Shown in pieces: positions 42,501 to 54,111 of a DNA stretch of 64,000 bases. Position 1 is the stretch's first letter. Every line of letters begins with the position of its first letter. The translations under genes and the position numbers were made by a program. The notes under the pieces are model-generated. The model did not search any database. It saw nothing but the letters and a program-made list of their open reading frames with translations, and was not told the DNA's origin. Source of the stretch: Sabellastarte sp. h YS-2021 (Eukaryota; Annelida; Polychaeta; Sabellida; Sabellidae); NCBI GenBank assembly GCA_964017235.1, contig OZ024936.1, positions 53,247,028-53,311,027 on the forward strand, read 5' to 3'.

Positions 42501-45500
42501 CCAAAGCACACACATATCACACGCGGGATCAGAAATATAGTCTACTTTATTGAATGTGTGAAATGTGGAATTATGTTTTATTTGGGGTTAGCCCGCCATT
42601 AATCCTATTGGCATCAATCAATTTGTGTAATAAATTTCCTTTCGTTGTTATAGTTAGTACCCCTATACCCCTCTACAGCTATATTATCAGTCAAGTTCTT
42701 GCTTTGCTCTGCAAAGGTCTCAATGGAACAAGATAAGACCAAGTTTCAAAATGTGAAGTCATGGTTCAGACCCTAATACAAATCTGCTTAAGTAAACAAA
42801 GTAACAAGTATTGAAATTCATTATATATATTGACAACAAAAATAGAAACAAGGTAAAAATATGTGTATAAACAGAATATTGAAAAGACAAAGACTAGAGA
42901 TAACAGGTTATTTAACTTTGAGAGAAGAAAAGATGTTCTAAATTTTATGAAGGTAACACTCAAATGTATACGAGTATGGAGTAAAAGATTATTTGAGAAA
43001 TTAAGATATTTAGAGACTGACAAAGGCTAGATTTAATGAAGAACCAGAAACCAAATAATTAAAATTTACAAGAGACTTAAGAAAGGCTACTCAACCAGAC
43101 ACCAAAATTAAGGCTCAAATTAAAAGGTATTTACATTAACTATTTGAGAAATACTTCGAGTAAAACGGGGAATAATCAGTTTTTAATGATAACAAATTTT
43201 GACAGATGGGACTCCAGTACCTGCAAAAAACAAACTTGACACATGGACACACATGACATTTAAACATGGATCAAATAGTGCACACACAAACAGCAAGCTT
43301 AGGCAACATGATAGAAAACAGCACATGATATAACACCAGGCATACAAGTCAAAGCATAATAAAATTATCGATTGTGCAATATATAATATAAAAATAATTA
43401 CACAGAGCCAAAGTAAAACAGACAAGGCTAATAATTTTGAAAAGGTGTAAGAAATGACAGGTGAATATTATGAAAAAGGCTTAAATAAAAGTGAGCAAAG
43501 AGGAAATTTTGGAGTACCAACTGGATCTATTTTTAAGTTATGGAATACTTTTCCAGAAAAGGTTGAATATAATTTTGATATAAGGTACAAGTATTAACAC
43601 AGTGGACAACAATTCAGGTTATGGACCAGAGGAGCCAGGCTAGGAATATTGAATAAGACAAATTAATAACATTAATATAATTAACCATAAAACACAAAAG
43701 ATAAATGTACTGTAAATACTGAAGGAGCCACCGGAAGGCTAATGTTACACAAGCCGCAGAGGAAGGGGAAAACATTTATTTGACAGCCAGTAGTCAAGCA
43801 GTTGAAAGAAAGAGGGGAAGTTTCATAGAAGAAATAATGAAACATACACACATCAGAAATGCAATTCACCAATCATGAAATAGCATCAGATATGCCCGTA
43901 CCCCACTGCCTGGGGAAATAGTTTTCAACACCATGAGATATAGAAGTAGAGAAAAAATACAAAGATCACAATACTTTCAGAGCAGTGTCAGTTATATAAA
44001 GGTCCAAATGATTTTTAAGTAGAGAAAATAACATCTAAAGAGAAAGAAAATGTATGTAAAGATAAAGCATTAAAACAAGACAATTCAATAGCAAGATCAC
44101 AGCATTAATCAGTAAAATAATAAAGATGATGCACACCTACAACCCCTAAGCAATATCCCTACGAACTATCAACTCCCTACACTTTATGGTTTCAGAGATA
44201 TTACCCGGACAAAATTTTAAAGGTCAAGGTTACAACGGGAATATCAAATGTCAAATCAAGGTCACACCATGAGATTGCACAGCTACAACCCCCTACCAAC
44301 CTACCATGTATCAACTTCCTACACCTTACGGTTTCCGAGATATAACCCGGATAAGATTTTGTAGGTCAAGGTCACTACGGCAAGGTCAAAGGTTAAATCA
44401 AGGTCACACCATGACGTTGCACACCTACATCCCCCAACCAATGTCCCCACCAAGTATCTACTTCCTACACCTTACAGTTTTTGAGATATAGCCTGGACAA
44501 GATTTTATAGGTCAAGGTCACTATGGCAAGGTCAAAGGTTAAATCAAGGTCACACCATGACGTTGCACACCTACACCCCCTAATAAATATCCCTACCAAG
44601 TATCAACTTCCTACACCATACAGTTTCTGAGATATAGCCCGGACAATATTCAAACTCAAGGTCAATACGGCAAGGTCAAAGCTCAAATCAAGGTCAGACC
44701 ATGAAGTTGCACACCTACACCTCCTAACTAATGCCCGTAACAAAAATCAACTTCCTACACCTTATGGTTTCTGTTTCTGAGATACAACCTGGACAAACTT
44801 TTTCACGCTGCCCTCTTGGATGCCCGGCCAACCCGCCCATCCATCCAGACAACATGGGGGAAAACAATACCCTGACAGCCCTTAAGGGCTGGGGGTAATA
44901 AAATAATTTAAAAGGATGCATTAATTATTAAAAAAAAAACACAAAAAGCTTAGCTATTTAAGTTTTACCAAAATCCAGATTTTAATGGCTGAAAAACACT
45001 TGACACACAATTTTAGCACCAGAATAAATAAAATTAATCTCTTCAGAATTTTTCAGAAGTTGAGAAATTGTCTTTACAAGTATTTAGAAATTTTCAGTTA
45101 AGGATAGATTTGAGCTTTTGTCAGAAAAACAGTAATCCATTTCTTGGTAAAGTTACAATTAAATGAAATGAATACTTTTAGAAATTAAGATATTAATTTA
45201 CCAGTTATTCCTTAATTATAAACAAAACAGAAAGGTTAAATTACTCTTTTCAACATGAAAAATTACTTTATTTTTAAAATAATACAATTACAGGCACATA
45301 TCAGCCATTAGAGAAAATACACACAAACATAAATACAGGTTTGCCCCCAAATTTACCAATTTTAACCCCAAAATAAAACCTGACCCAATTATCAAAGAAT
45401 TTCCAATACCATCCCAATAAGGGCCCTGCTCTCTGTTCTGGACCATGGGACTGCACACTTGGGAGGGGGTCTCCCAGAAAGTGACTGGAAACCATACCCT

Positions 45501-48500
45501 CTCTGAGATGGCTCCACCACTACTCTAGGTGGAACTACCAAACCAGACGGGATTGTGTGATTATGGATAAGATTATTGGACCAAAAAATAAAACCCCACA
45601 AAACCTGATGATAGATGAACCCATGAATGAATAACATTTGGGCAGTTGCACTCATCTATCGGTACCAGTACTGGTAGCTAACTACCGACCCCTATTACAA
45701 TGACATCTGCTTCAAACAAGCTACATCTACCCCTTGGTTGTAATGGTTCTGTGCAGAGGAGTGGGGCCTCTGCTTAAAGCAGACTGAAAGGGCATAATTC
45801 CTTACTGTTCCAGCCCACCCATGTTGGAGCCCCCCCAAAAAATGTACAATGTGAATGAAAATATTGTTAGGAAAGATTGATGGATTGGAACATACACATT
45901 TCAGTGGCCATCAATAAAAATATAGCCCAAATCCCCACTTACAAATTCAAAATAAAACTCAAGACTATTTAGGTCAAAACTAGGAGTAATAAATTTAAAC
46001 CAAATTTGACAAAATATTCCCCCCTGGGTCTCCCCTACCCCGCCAAATATGTTAGTAAAATAACTTAGATCAAAGCCACACCTTTAAAATATGAGTTTTA
46101 AAAAAGTAATCCAACACAAACACAAAACCACATCCTTTCTGTTTGGTGACCGGAACAAACGAGAATGATCCCCACCCAAAGCCAAGCCAACATCATTTTC
46201 CAAGCTTCCTTATCTAGGGCTGTGATTGGCTAGGATGCCTCAGGCAATGATCACCCCATGATCTCAGCAAGGGGATAGGAAAAGGGGAGAAGCATCCTAT
46301 ATCTCCAGGCTTATCTATTTGGCGCAAAAACTATTTATAGATATAATCCTGGATTACCTCACTTTGTTTACATCCTGGAGGACGCACATGGATGAATTCT
46401 AAAACCAAAACGGGAAATACTGAAAATGTACTGTTGCACGCCCGAAAATACTGCAAAATAGTATAAAATAAACAGGAAACGTCGGCATTTTTAGCCAAGA
46501 TGAAAACAAAACAGGAAAAGCTAAAAAAAAAACCGGGAAATTCCGACGGAAATACCACTAATTTGGGGCCAAACAACCAAGACAAACAAAATAACGGCAC
46601 CCCTACAGAAGTAAAACAGTGACAATGATCCGCAATCGTCATATGTGTTAATATATTATAGTGAAAAGTTACCTTAACAGGGCGTATGCAGCTTTAAAAT
46701 AGGAGAGGTTCATACAAAAAGCTAGGGGGTATGGGGACATATTACCCTTCCCTGAAACAGGTGTATTTTTTTTTACATAAAGTGGTTTTCTGTAAATGTA
46801 AAACCAATCTAATATTTAATATTCTTATATGTTATGAAACAATTATAAACTGGTTAAAAGGAAATATTGTTTTCCAATTTCTAAAAAGACACCAAATGGC
46901 CTGAGACGTGTAAAAGTTTAAGGTTATTTCATGTTGAATGTTTTTGTGATATCTACATTAATATAACCTGATACAAGTATTCATTAGACCTTACTCAGGC
47001 AAGTCTGACTTGATTTTCAATGTAATTTAGATATATATTGAATTATTTTTTAAAAATGAACACAATTTTTATCAAAAAGTTTAATAAATACATGTATGTT
47101 AGCAAATTATGCACAAACAGCACATACATATTTTAGTATAAGATTAGAAAACACTAATAGCACCAGTTCCAAAAAAATGGAAAAAAAAGTCAACCGGAAA
47201 GTCTAAGTCATTGAAAAAACACTTCTTTATTTGGTCCGGCCCTACACACATAGAACTTTCAGAAGGATTCAGTCAATAGTTTTGGACTTATTGAACACAC
47301 AAAAGAAAAAAAAGACAAAAAACCAAAACATAACCTTCCCATGCAGGTAACAATAGGAAAATATAAAGTTTCAGGAAGCCAATTGAAGACCTACCTGTTT
47401 AGACTGGCCTACCTACCACCACAGGCTTCTCTCCCTGGTGAGAACTTACTGAGTTATGATCTCTGTCTTGTTTTTGACTGTCCCTGTTTGAATTCCAGCC
47501 CATTAGAGGATCTTTATAAATTTTGTTCCATGTAAATGTTTCTATTATTTAAATTAAAATAGAATTTCATTTGATATCTTATCAATATTCTTACAACATA
47601 ATTTGTCTGTCAAAAGAAGTAGTTTCTATAACTTTGGAGAAATTGAAATTTTGAAAAGATTATACAAGTTGCAAATAGTACCCGGCATATAAAGGTATAT
47701 CTTAAATGAAATTGAAACGATACAACAGCATTACTTACATTGAGGAATACTAAACTTCCCATAATGAAGGATGCCCATTCAAACTCCACTGTGTCTACCA
47801 AAAAGCCACCAAATAGTGGACCTACCAGAATTCTGCAACAAACAAAACTAATAAACATATAAGCATGTTGAATTACAGAGATATAAACACAATCATATTT
47901 GAGATGTATATAATCATTGATATGCCAAGTGATAAACTGATTTTCTTACAAATATAAACAAAAATCATGCTTGAGACAAGTATCAGCAGATAACTCTATT
48001 AATCTTAAATAAATGGTCCAGGAATCAGTGGTTACACAGTGGTTAGCAAGTTTAATATTTAATCACCTTTGGAATCACCTTTGTTGTCATGGGTTTAAAT
48101 CCAGGTCATGGTAACGTGGGATTATATTGAGAATCTGTACCAAAGTAACACCAGTTTAAAATAGGTCTTTGTCACCTAATACCATACACCTGGCTTCTGG
48201 ATTCACACAAAAGTGGGTCTCATTAAAAATATTGAAACATCCGGGTGGTATGTCCACTTGGGGACTGTTCAAGTCCAATTGGATGTAAATACAACAACTG
48301 GGTTCCTGATGATAGGAAGTTAGGGAAGACTTCAGACCCAAACCATAATTCAAAGAGTCAGGGAAATGTTTATAAATATATTTTCAAAAGGCATTGTCTC
48401 ATACTTATTTTTGGCAGTCTGTTTTGTGAGATTTTTCATTGATATAATATTGTAAAAGTTATCTGGCTCCATATGGAAGAAATGTGCCTATTTATAGATT

Positions 48501-51500
48501 TTTAATGTCACTTGCCCCAAGTGTTGATGCATTAATATTATAGAAATCCACAGAGAGTCATTGACTTTTTTGGTGTCAGAATATGGAAAACAGAATCACA
48601 CAATTGCTTCCAGAGCAATCTTCACCAATATGGACCTAAACAGCTTCACCCAGTTCGAACATTTATCACTAACTGCTCCTGTGTGAACAGGTTAAAAATT
48701 GATTAGTATAAGTATTGTCAATGTACTATAATACTATTACCACTTCCAGAATGATGATGATGAGGATGATGGAAAATTCACTGAGCAGTTTAGACTTTTT
48801 GTTCCAACATAATCCAAATAAATATATAAAAAACAAATAAAAATCACTAGCTCACCCAAAACTTGTAAACATTGTTTTGATGCCAGACAACTGTCCATAT
48901 GTGTCAAGGTTGTTGGGCAAACCTTTTTCTCTGTGAAAAAAAAATTGTATTGAGAACATAAATACTTGGGCTTGGCAGCTGTTTGTGGTGAGTCTGCAGC
49001 TGTAAGACATTAATATCTGGAGGTAACAATGTGTGAGAAATTCATTATGTTGTTATAAGGAGACAAGAAAGATACATTACACCACATTACCAAAAATACA
49101 ATGTTTTCCTTACTAATATTAACCTTCTTATGAATGGTTTTAAAAGTTGTGCAATTTATTGAAAATAGCCGTTGTGTGTAAACTGTCATAGTCTTTTCTT
49201 TCGTTTCGGGGTAATTCACTCAAGATTTCCTGTTTTAAAACTGAATCATTTGTGCCTTCAGAATGTCCAATCACTATGTCATATCACATTCTATGATCTT
49301 ACATTGCTTCTTTGGACATGGCAGGTAGACAATTTGTAATTGTTGCAGATCCAATACCAGTCAGGATTAGTGACATTATCACCAACCATAACTCAGATCT
49401 GTAACACAGAAATCAATCATGTATAGATTGTTTGATAATCACATTAAGAATTATTATTTTTTTCATTTGTGGGTGTGGTTGTCTTTTGTCTGAGTTTACC
49501 ATTCCCCCAAATTACAATTTGAGGATATTTGGCTACCTTGGTGGAGATCTTTTATCTAGAAGGGCTTTATAATTAACAGTTTTAATGTGGATTTAATGTT
49601 TGCAGGCTCTTATGTTGTCATTGAATGTTGTATTTTTAAGTCCATACCAAAACAATGCAAAAGGTGCAGTACTGGAAATGAAAAAACAATGTATAATGGG
49701 GGTTTAAATAGTGCCATTATGGGGGTTTAAATAGTGCCAAATTGATACACATCCAGAGAATGTCATTCATTCGGGTACTGGGAGTCAAAATGGATTAACT
49801 GAGAGACAGTATTGGATTGTCATCAGTAGAATATCTGTACCTTGCAGTAAGCAATTGCAATTAAAATTCTTACATTCTTAAGGTCTATAGCAAACAATCA
49901 CTTCACAAATGTGTGGTAATGGATTCAAATCCAGCTCATAACAATATGTAAGAAATATCAATGACAATTTCACAATATGATATTGGTTATTGAAAGGGAT
50001 CTCTATGTAGTTATTTATTTAGAATGCACTCTCAGTAAAATTTTATGTGTTCATTTAATGAATGTCTTATAATACTGATGTAAGGAATGTATCTAATGAC
50101 TCACTTTTGTATTTGTAGAATGGGTGCTGGACTTAACAACATATATCCTATCCCTGAAGATAACAACCCAATTCCTGTGAAAAGTATAATGCATCTTGGC
50201 TGTAAAGGAAAAAAAAAATCTGTGATCAAGATATGCTTAACATTTACAAGTATTTTTTTCCTGAAATATTTTATTTTATAAATCTAATTTAAAATAATTC
50301 TCTATTTAACAAAATATATCCTTTTAATATGTTTAAATAAAAGAATTATCTCAATGATATTTCACTCTCTACCTTGGAACATTCAGTTGGGTACAGCTTT
50401 CAGCCCAGAAAAATTCAAACAGTAAAGCTACGGAGGGTTTTTTCCACATCATGGCTTGCGGATATATCATGCAGGCATGGTTTGCCACTTGCATTAATTT
50501 TCGGTCAGGGATTGAATATATAGACAGGCACTAGCAATGACAAGGCAGTGAAGGTCAGTCTAACGTCATTTGTTATGGAATTCTGTGCAAGCTACAGTAT
50601 TTTCTCAGTAATTAAAATATACTTGTGATGTCATACTATTGTTAAAAGTGTAGACTATTTTTAAGAACGTACACTTTTCTGTAGATTCTTAAAAAGAATC
50701 CACACTTGGATTTCATGGCCAAGTAATTGCCTCAATCAGTGTTGGCTTTAAGCAGTAGTAAAATTGCATTAGATCTTCAACATCATAAATGTCTTCATAA
50801 TTAGGTTCATAATCTAAATTATTCGCTTCTTTACACACAGTACTCTTATTTTTTTCAGGTTTGTACCAATTCATTGTCAGAAAAAAATATCCAAAAATCT
50901 GGCCAATTGTTATTGCTGGTAGAATTCTGGCATTTTAAGCTGTAATATCTGCATATGTTTTGTCTCCTAAAGAACATGTCTACAGCATTGAAAGCTATAT
51001 CTTTATCAACTGACCTAGCCAAATTCTCTGTAAATGTATACTGAGTAATAAATATATATCATTTGCATCACTATTTTAACCCATTTTAACAATGTCATAG
51101 CAAAATATAAATAGAATGACCACAATACACAGACATGCAAGTGAAGGTTGACTTTTCATGCTTGAATGGATTTAAATAATTCCTCCATGTGGAAATGCTA
51201 GCAAACAGTGCAATGAGCATATCAAAAACAATGAAAACCATTTGCAGACTTTCTGCTCCATTTAGAATAGTTGGCCAAATCATTATAGTATATGAATTTA
51301 CAAATTAACAGAATCTGCCATAACTTAGTATAACTAAAATATAATGTCTTTAATGCATCATAGATATATAACAGTAAGCATGCTGAACAATTTATTATTT
51401 TTTAATACTTTTTTTTATAGTTTGGTGACTCTTTTGGATTTCCATAGATTATATTGTACAATCTAGGCATAATAAATGAATATAATGGTGATCACTCAGC

Positions 51501-54111
51501 AAATCCTTAATTGGTTTAAGTGCTGTAGTAATTTATCTTTAACAATAACATTGAAAAGAATAATTAAATTAACCTCATTGGATTTTCCTATACAAAATAA
51601 TTATTTAAAAGGTTACCTAGCTGGTCACAATTCATAATATATTGGTTAAATATTCCTGGTTAAACATATTTAGTCAAACATATATTTACAAAATGATATT
51701 TATTTACATTAGAGAATGCCCTCAAAAAGAGTGGATTCTTTGATTTCAAAATTAATACCAAGAATGTTAAATTATGTATGGCTGTCTGTAGTATATCAAT
51801 ATTTACTGTTTGCTTTGTATAAGAAACACATAGGAACACCAATTACCGAAGAACAAAGCCACAATCCCAAGCCACCCTTGCATACATGTACTAATAACAC
51901 TAATAACATATCTACTTTTTAAGAGTAGCTTATTTACACAACTTACAACTTTAAAGTATATATGTCACAAAAATATGAAATAAAAGGGTCCATAATTCAA
52001 TGTACATTAATTAATCTTAGATCAAAAGCTAAAGTGTAAACTGTGTGTCCTAATTAATGAAAGAAACTGTAATGACCTCTTTCAGTAAGATCAGCATTCA
52101 TTTTATATGGGGTCAACCCGTAAGTATTGTGAATTGCAACTAACCATTGGGTCCTCTAGAAACACAGGTCCTGAGGTGTGGTAACGACTGGAATATGTGG
52201 TTACAAAGGTTTTGTACATATTTTGTGACAAAATGGATAAATAACAAAACAGTATGCTATGACTTGTAAATCATGATCACTGAAGATGCTATTTATTTAC
52301 AATAAACATATGTTTAATGTCTATTTGATGTTTAAGTTGAAAAAAGATATTTTTAATTGAATAACATAATGTCTAATTCACAATGTGTGAAGTGTATTTT
52401 ACATAAATAAAAGTGTACCAGCATGGTTAATCATTTTAGCAGTATAATATATTGTACTTCTATAAAAATATGAAAATAAAGTGTGAAATAGTGTTTGCAG
52501 TAACCATAAAACATTAAAATACTTTTATGCATGAAAATTTATTTTTCATACATGTTAGTGCCCATTTCATGAAATAGGCAATCAAAGATGCTGGATAAAT
52601 TGCCTATTTCATGAATGGGCAATTCCACAGATTGGGCGTAACATATATATTCTAAGTCTTTTGTAAGGAAACTCTGTTTGATGAAATTATTACCCTATAT
52701 CTCGTAATTCTTTCTAAATGTATCTAGAGGATTTTTGTAAGTGACTTTTTACAAGTGAAAGTTTATTCGCCTGTCTTGGTTTTCAGTGTAATGGCAAAAT
52801 GTGGCCAGAGTGAGGTTTCTACCCTTTCTCGAACTTTAGGAATCCATTATAACACCATGCTCGCATTTTACACATGCAGTGGAACATTCTGTCATGCTAG
52901 AACAACATAGATCCTCAGTGGCCTAGTGGTTAGCAAGTTTGGCATCTAATCATAGGCTGTCACCTCTGTGGGTTCGAGTCCCACAAGTGGCAATTCTGAG
53001 GACCTGTCCCAATATGACCCTGGCTGTTGAACGGGACGTAAAAACCCCAACTTTGACCTTTGCTAGAACAACATAGACCTTTATTTTCTTTGTACGCTAC
53101 ATATTAAATTTTGGGTAAAAATTATGGAGACGCATATAACCTTTCACCAAATTTTCTGCTTCATTTAATGTATTCCAATCTGAGATGTCATTTCATAGAC
53201 CAAGTTATTTCGATATGTGTGAAAATTGTATCCTATAAAACTGATTCCATGAATATGAGGAGCCAGATCTGAAATGTTTTGACTCTTACTGCAACCTACC
53301 TTTTTATCGCCAAGATGTCCCCACAAAGGACAAGCTAAAGCATAAGATCCAGGGGCAAATAAAAATAAAAGACCCATATAAAAGGATGGAAGATTGAACT
53401 GAAAAAAGATGAAAACATAAAATAAAACAACTAAATATATTTTTGGATATCCTTACAATGCAAAGAATCCACAAATATTTGCACTATAGATATATATACA
53501 CATCAGATTAAGATCTATTGGTTGCGCAGAAGATCCCACCAATATTGCACATGACTTAATTTGAAACAAAATGTGGGTACAGTTTAAAATTTATATTTCT
53601 TTAATCAGATTATCAGCTAACAAATAAAGATGCACCTTTATACATAACTAATACATTCAAGTAACCAACAGAGCAAGAATTTATTCATAACAAAAATAAA
53701 CATAATATTGGATATTCAGGTTAGGTCTTCATACATCACTTCAAATTACAATACATCAGTTATGATGGTGTTAATTTTGATATGAAACAAGTGCTATAGG
53801 GTACCCCAGGGCTCTATTCTGGGCCCCAAATTCTTCATTTTGTATATAAATGTTAGCTGTTATATTTCTAATGTACTGAAATTATGATAAACATTTTTCT
53901 TGGTTTTTCTGGTCTTCAGAGTCATACATATAAATTATATATTATTATAGAATATAGAAAGCAGATATTACCGCAGCCCGAATGTGCAATGCAAATGATA
54001 TTTCCAAAAATCCAAAACAGCTGCATATCAAAAAGGCAGTTTGTGCCATCAGCCAAACGACAGGTTGTTTCAAAAGCGTCAAATAATTGATCTTTGTTTG
54101 TTGTTTGAATG
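39420..54111 (-). CDS. SLC18B1: SLC18B1-like MFS transporter, gene B (seven 3' exons)
   Basis: Second member of the transporter family, tandem to gene A and in the same orientation. Exons, 5' to 3': 54111-53972, 53398-53300, 50199-50105, 49398-49303, 48930-48856, 47832-47739, 39536-39420, ending in TAA. Phases chain correctly (in phase 1, then 0,0,2,2,2,0). Product motifs in order are PVVWLMAQTAFLICSCFGFL (TM7), ACPLWGHLGDKK (MFS loop motif), GIGYMLLSPAPILQIQ, SLILTGIGSATITNCLPAMS, NLDTYGQLSGIKTMFTSFG, GPLFGGFLVDTVEFEWASF, then a last helix and a polar tail. This is the C-terminal six-helix half of an SLC18B1-like carrier. The 5' half was not found up to 64000, so it is either beyond the window or lost. 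The final 8.2-kb intron holds a Penelope-like element. Confidence 0.8.
39537..40980 (-). other. Gene B last intron, 3' part, nothing recognised
   Basis: AT-rich sequence. A ~70-bp phrase recurs: ACCTTACTTTCAGCAGAATT with GAGTATGTGAGATAAACA at about 39711 and 39836, 125 bp apart. Confidence 0.5.
40985..41250 (+). other. GC-rich block directly 5' of the Penelope-like RT
   Basis: Much more GC-rich than its surroundings. The open frame at 40991-41317 has no recognised domain and is out of frame with the RT. It may be Penelope-like 5' sequence or an unrelated insertion. Confidence 0.4.
41253..42155 (+). CDS. Penelope-like element reverse transcriptase (5'-truncated)
   Basis: The open frame runs from 41253 to TAA at 42153, about 300 codons. 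It enters at GRPICSSVNQPASNISKFVD, the conserved R-P-I region. LDVTSLYTNIQ holds the first catalytic Asp, GTAMGAVLASDYANLFMDRF is the family-specific block, and WKRFIDDIFLIW is the F/Y-x-DD box. NFLDTTV and a TDTHLFLHHTSAYPE stretch follow. This order is that of Penelope-like elements, whose RT is related to telomerase. The N-terminal part is missing, so it is a fragment, but the RT core is open and keeps its catalytic Asp residues. It lies in the last intron of gene B, antisense to it. Confidence 0.88.
   Translation, partial: PRLIPGRPICSSVNQPASNISKFVDEHIKKYVPTTKSCIRNTQDFIKKITELCPIPDRAILATLDVTSLYTNIQNQEGLIAVADHLRRDLSKGPTATYLLDLLKLVLHNMYFEFNDEFFIPIEGTAMGAVLASDYANLFMDRFETKALENYPLKPLIWKRFIDDIFLIWTHGEESLQQFMEYLNYLHPIIKFPSEHSTESINFLDTTVKLDSNRQIIITQYNKPTDTHLFLHHTSAYPETVTKKGPCGQYLRIRRICTLDSDFKTNSDKLTEYYLQRGYPLKQLKSHYQHVTKLSQKDFL
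42156..42600 (+). pseudogene. Penelope-like linker and start of GIY-YIG region (degenerate)
   Basis: MVTRFNPQNPPIQKKFMHSN is followed, after stops, by LGKCTYCPKIY with the Cys-x2-Cys linker, then TKCINLPKHTHITRGIRNIV and YFIECVKCG. This is the strand leading into the GIY-YIG endonuclease. The nuclease itself does not follow. Confidence 0.75.
42601..44130 (-). other. Gene B last intron, middle part, nothing recognised
   Basis: Purine-rich AT-rich sequence. The minus-strand open frames at 42766-43023, 43183-43425 and 43681-43872 are low-complexity hydrophobic and not supported as genes. Confidence 0.5.
44131..44810 (+). repeat. ~144-bp tandem repeat, five units
   Basis: Units start at GCACACCTACA-type sequence at 44131, 44277, 44419, 44565 and 44709, giving periods of 146, 142, 146 and 144. 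Each contains CAACTTCCTACACCTTA, GAGATATAGCCCGGACAA and GGTCAAGGTCA/AAATCAAGGTCACACCATGA. Confidence 0.92.
44811..47340 (-). other. Gene B last intron, upstream part
   Basis: AC-rich, G-poor segments occur at 45292-45420 and 45900-46140. The minus-strand open frame at 46331-46642 (103 codons, hydrophobic) has no recognised domain. No gene is supported. Confidence 0.45.
47341..47535 (+). pseudogene. Possible C-terminal tail of a LINE ORF2
   Basis: GSQLKTYLFRLAYLPP resembles the (F)KSxLKTxLFRxAY ending common in metazoan non-LTR retrotransposon and related ORFs. It is only 64 codons, with nothing recognisable upstream. Confidence 0.35.
47739..47832 (-). CDS. SLC18B1: Gene B exon with the GPLFGG helix
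   Basis: 94 nt, phase 2 to 0, acceptor TTGCAG, donor GTAAGT. It encodes GILVGPLFGGFLVDTVEFEW and ASFIMGSLVFLN, the second GPxxGG motif of the MFS fold. Confidence 0.87.
47833..48855 (-). other. Gene B intron, with a possible tRNA-like SINE at 48012-48120
   Basis: TGGTTACACAGTGGTTAGCAAG and GGGTTTAAATCCAGG resemble degenerate A and B boxes, similar in layout to the SINE at 52912. The rest is unstructured. Confidence 0.4.
48856..48930 (-). CDS. SLC18B1: Gene B exon with TM11 start
   Basis: 75 nt, phase 2 to 2, acceptor TTCACAG, donor GTGAGC. It encodes EKGLPNNLDTYGQLSGIKTM and FTSFG. Confidence 0.83.
49303..49398 (-). CDS. SLC18B1: Gene B exon with TM10
   Basis: 96 nt, phase 2 to 2, acceptor GTTACAG, donor GTAAGA. 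It encodes KSELWLVIMSLILTGIGSAT and ITNCLPAMSKEA. Confidence 0.85.
49399..50104 (-). other. Gene B intron, with a short direct duplication
   Basis: ATGGGGGTTTAAATAGTGCCA occurs twice in tandem at about 49696 and 49720 (24-25-bp period). GGATTCAAATCCAGC at 49921 is a lone B-box-like motif. Nothing else was seen. Confidence 0.5.
50105..50199 (-). CDS. SLC18B1: Gene B exon with TM9
   Basis: 95 nt, phase 0 to 2, acceptor TTTACAG, donor GTGAGT. It encodes RCIILFTGIGLLSSGIGYML followed by LSPAPILQIQ, a hallmark SLC18B1-like stretch. Confidence 0.85.
50200..52911 (-). other. Gene B intron, nothing recognised
   Basis: AT-rich sequence. GCCTATTTCATGAA and its neighbours around 52560-52620 form a loose inverted repeat (CATTTCATGAAATAGGCAAT and GCCTATTTCATGAATGGGCA). 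No gene. Confidence 0.5.
52912..53060 (+). repeat. tRNA-derived SINE, complete, with 17-bp target-site duplication
   Basis: The head CAGTGGCCTAGTGGTTAGCA is an A box and GTGGGTTCGAGTCCCAC a near-perfect B box. The 3' end CTGGCTGTTGAACGGGACGT continues to CTTTGACCT. It is flanked by TGCTAGAACAACATAGA at 52895-52911 and 53061-53077, identical on both sides, so it is young. It lies in a gene B intron, antisense to the gene. Confidence 0.93.
53300..53398 (-). CDS. SLC18B1: Gene B exon with TM8 and GHLGDKK loop
   Basis: 99 nt, phase 0 to 0, acceptor TTTCAG, donor GTAGGT. It encodes FNLPSFYMGLLFLFAPGSYA and PLWGHLGDKK. Same length as gene A exon 9. Confidence 0.87.
53399..53971 (-). other. Gene B intron, nothing recognised
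   Basis: AT-rich sequence with no supported element. Confidence 0.5.
53972..54111 (-). CDS. SLC18B1: Gene B exon with TM7 (counterpart of gene A exon 8)
   Basis: 140 nt, phase 1 to 0, acceptor TTTTAG, donor GTAATA. It encodes LLKQPVVWLMAQTAFLICSC and FGFLEISFALHIRAA. The length and phases match gene A exon 8 (137 nt). Confidence 0.85.

Noticed and set aside
42766-43872. Several minus-strand hydrophobic ORFs as receptor-like exons
   Set aside because: Low-complexity Leu/Phe/Cys content from an A-rich plus strand; no consistent splice phases.
46331-46642. 103-codon hydrophobic minus-strand ORF
   Set aside because: No domain, no splice context and Phe/Ser-rich low complexity. It probably reflects A-rich plus-strand composition.
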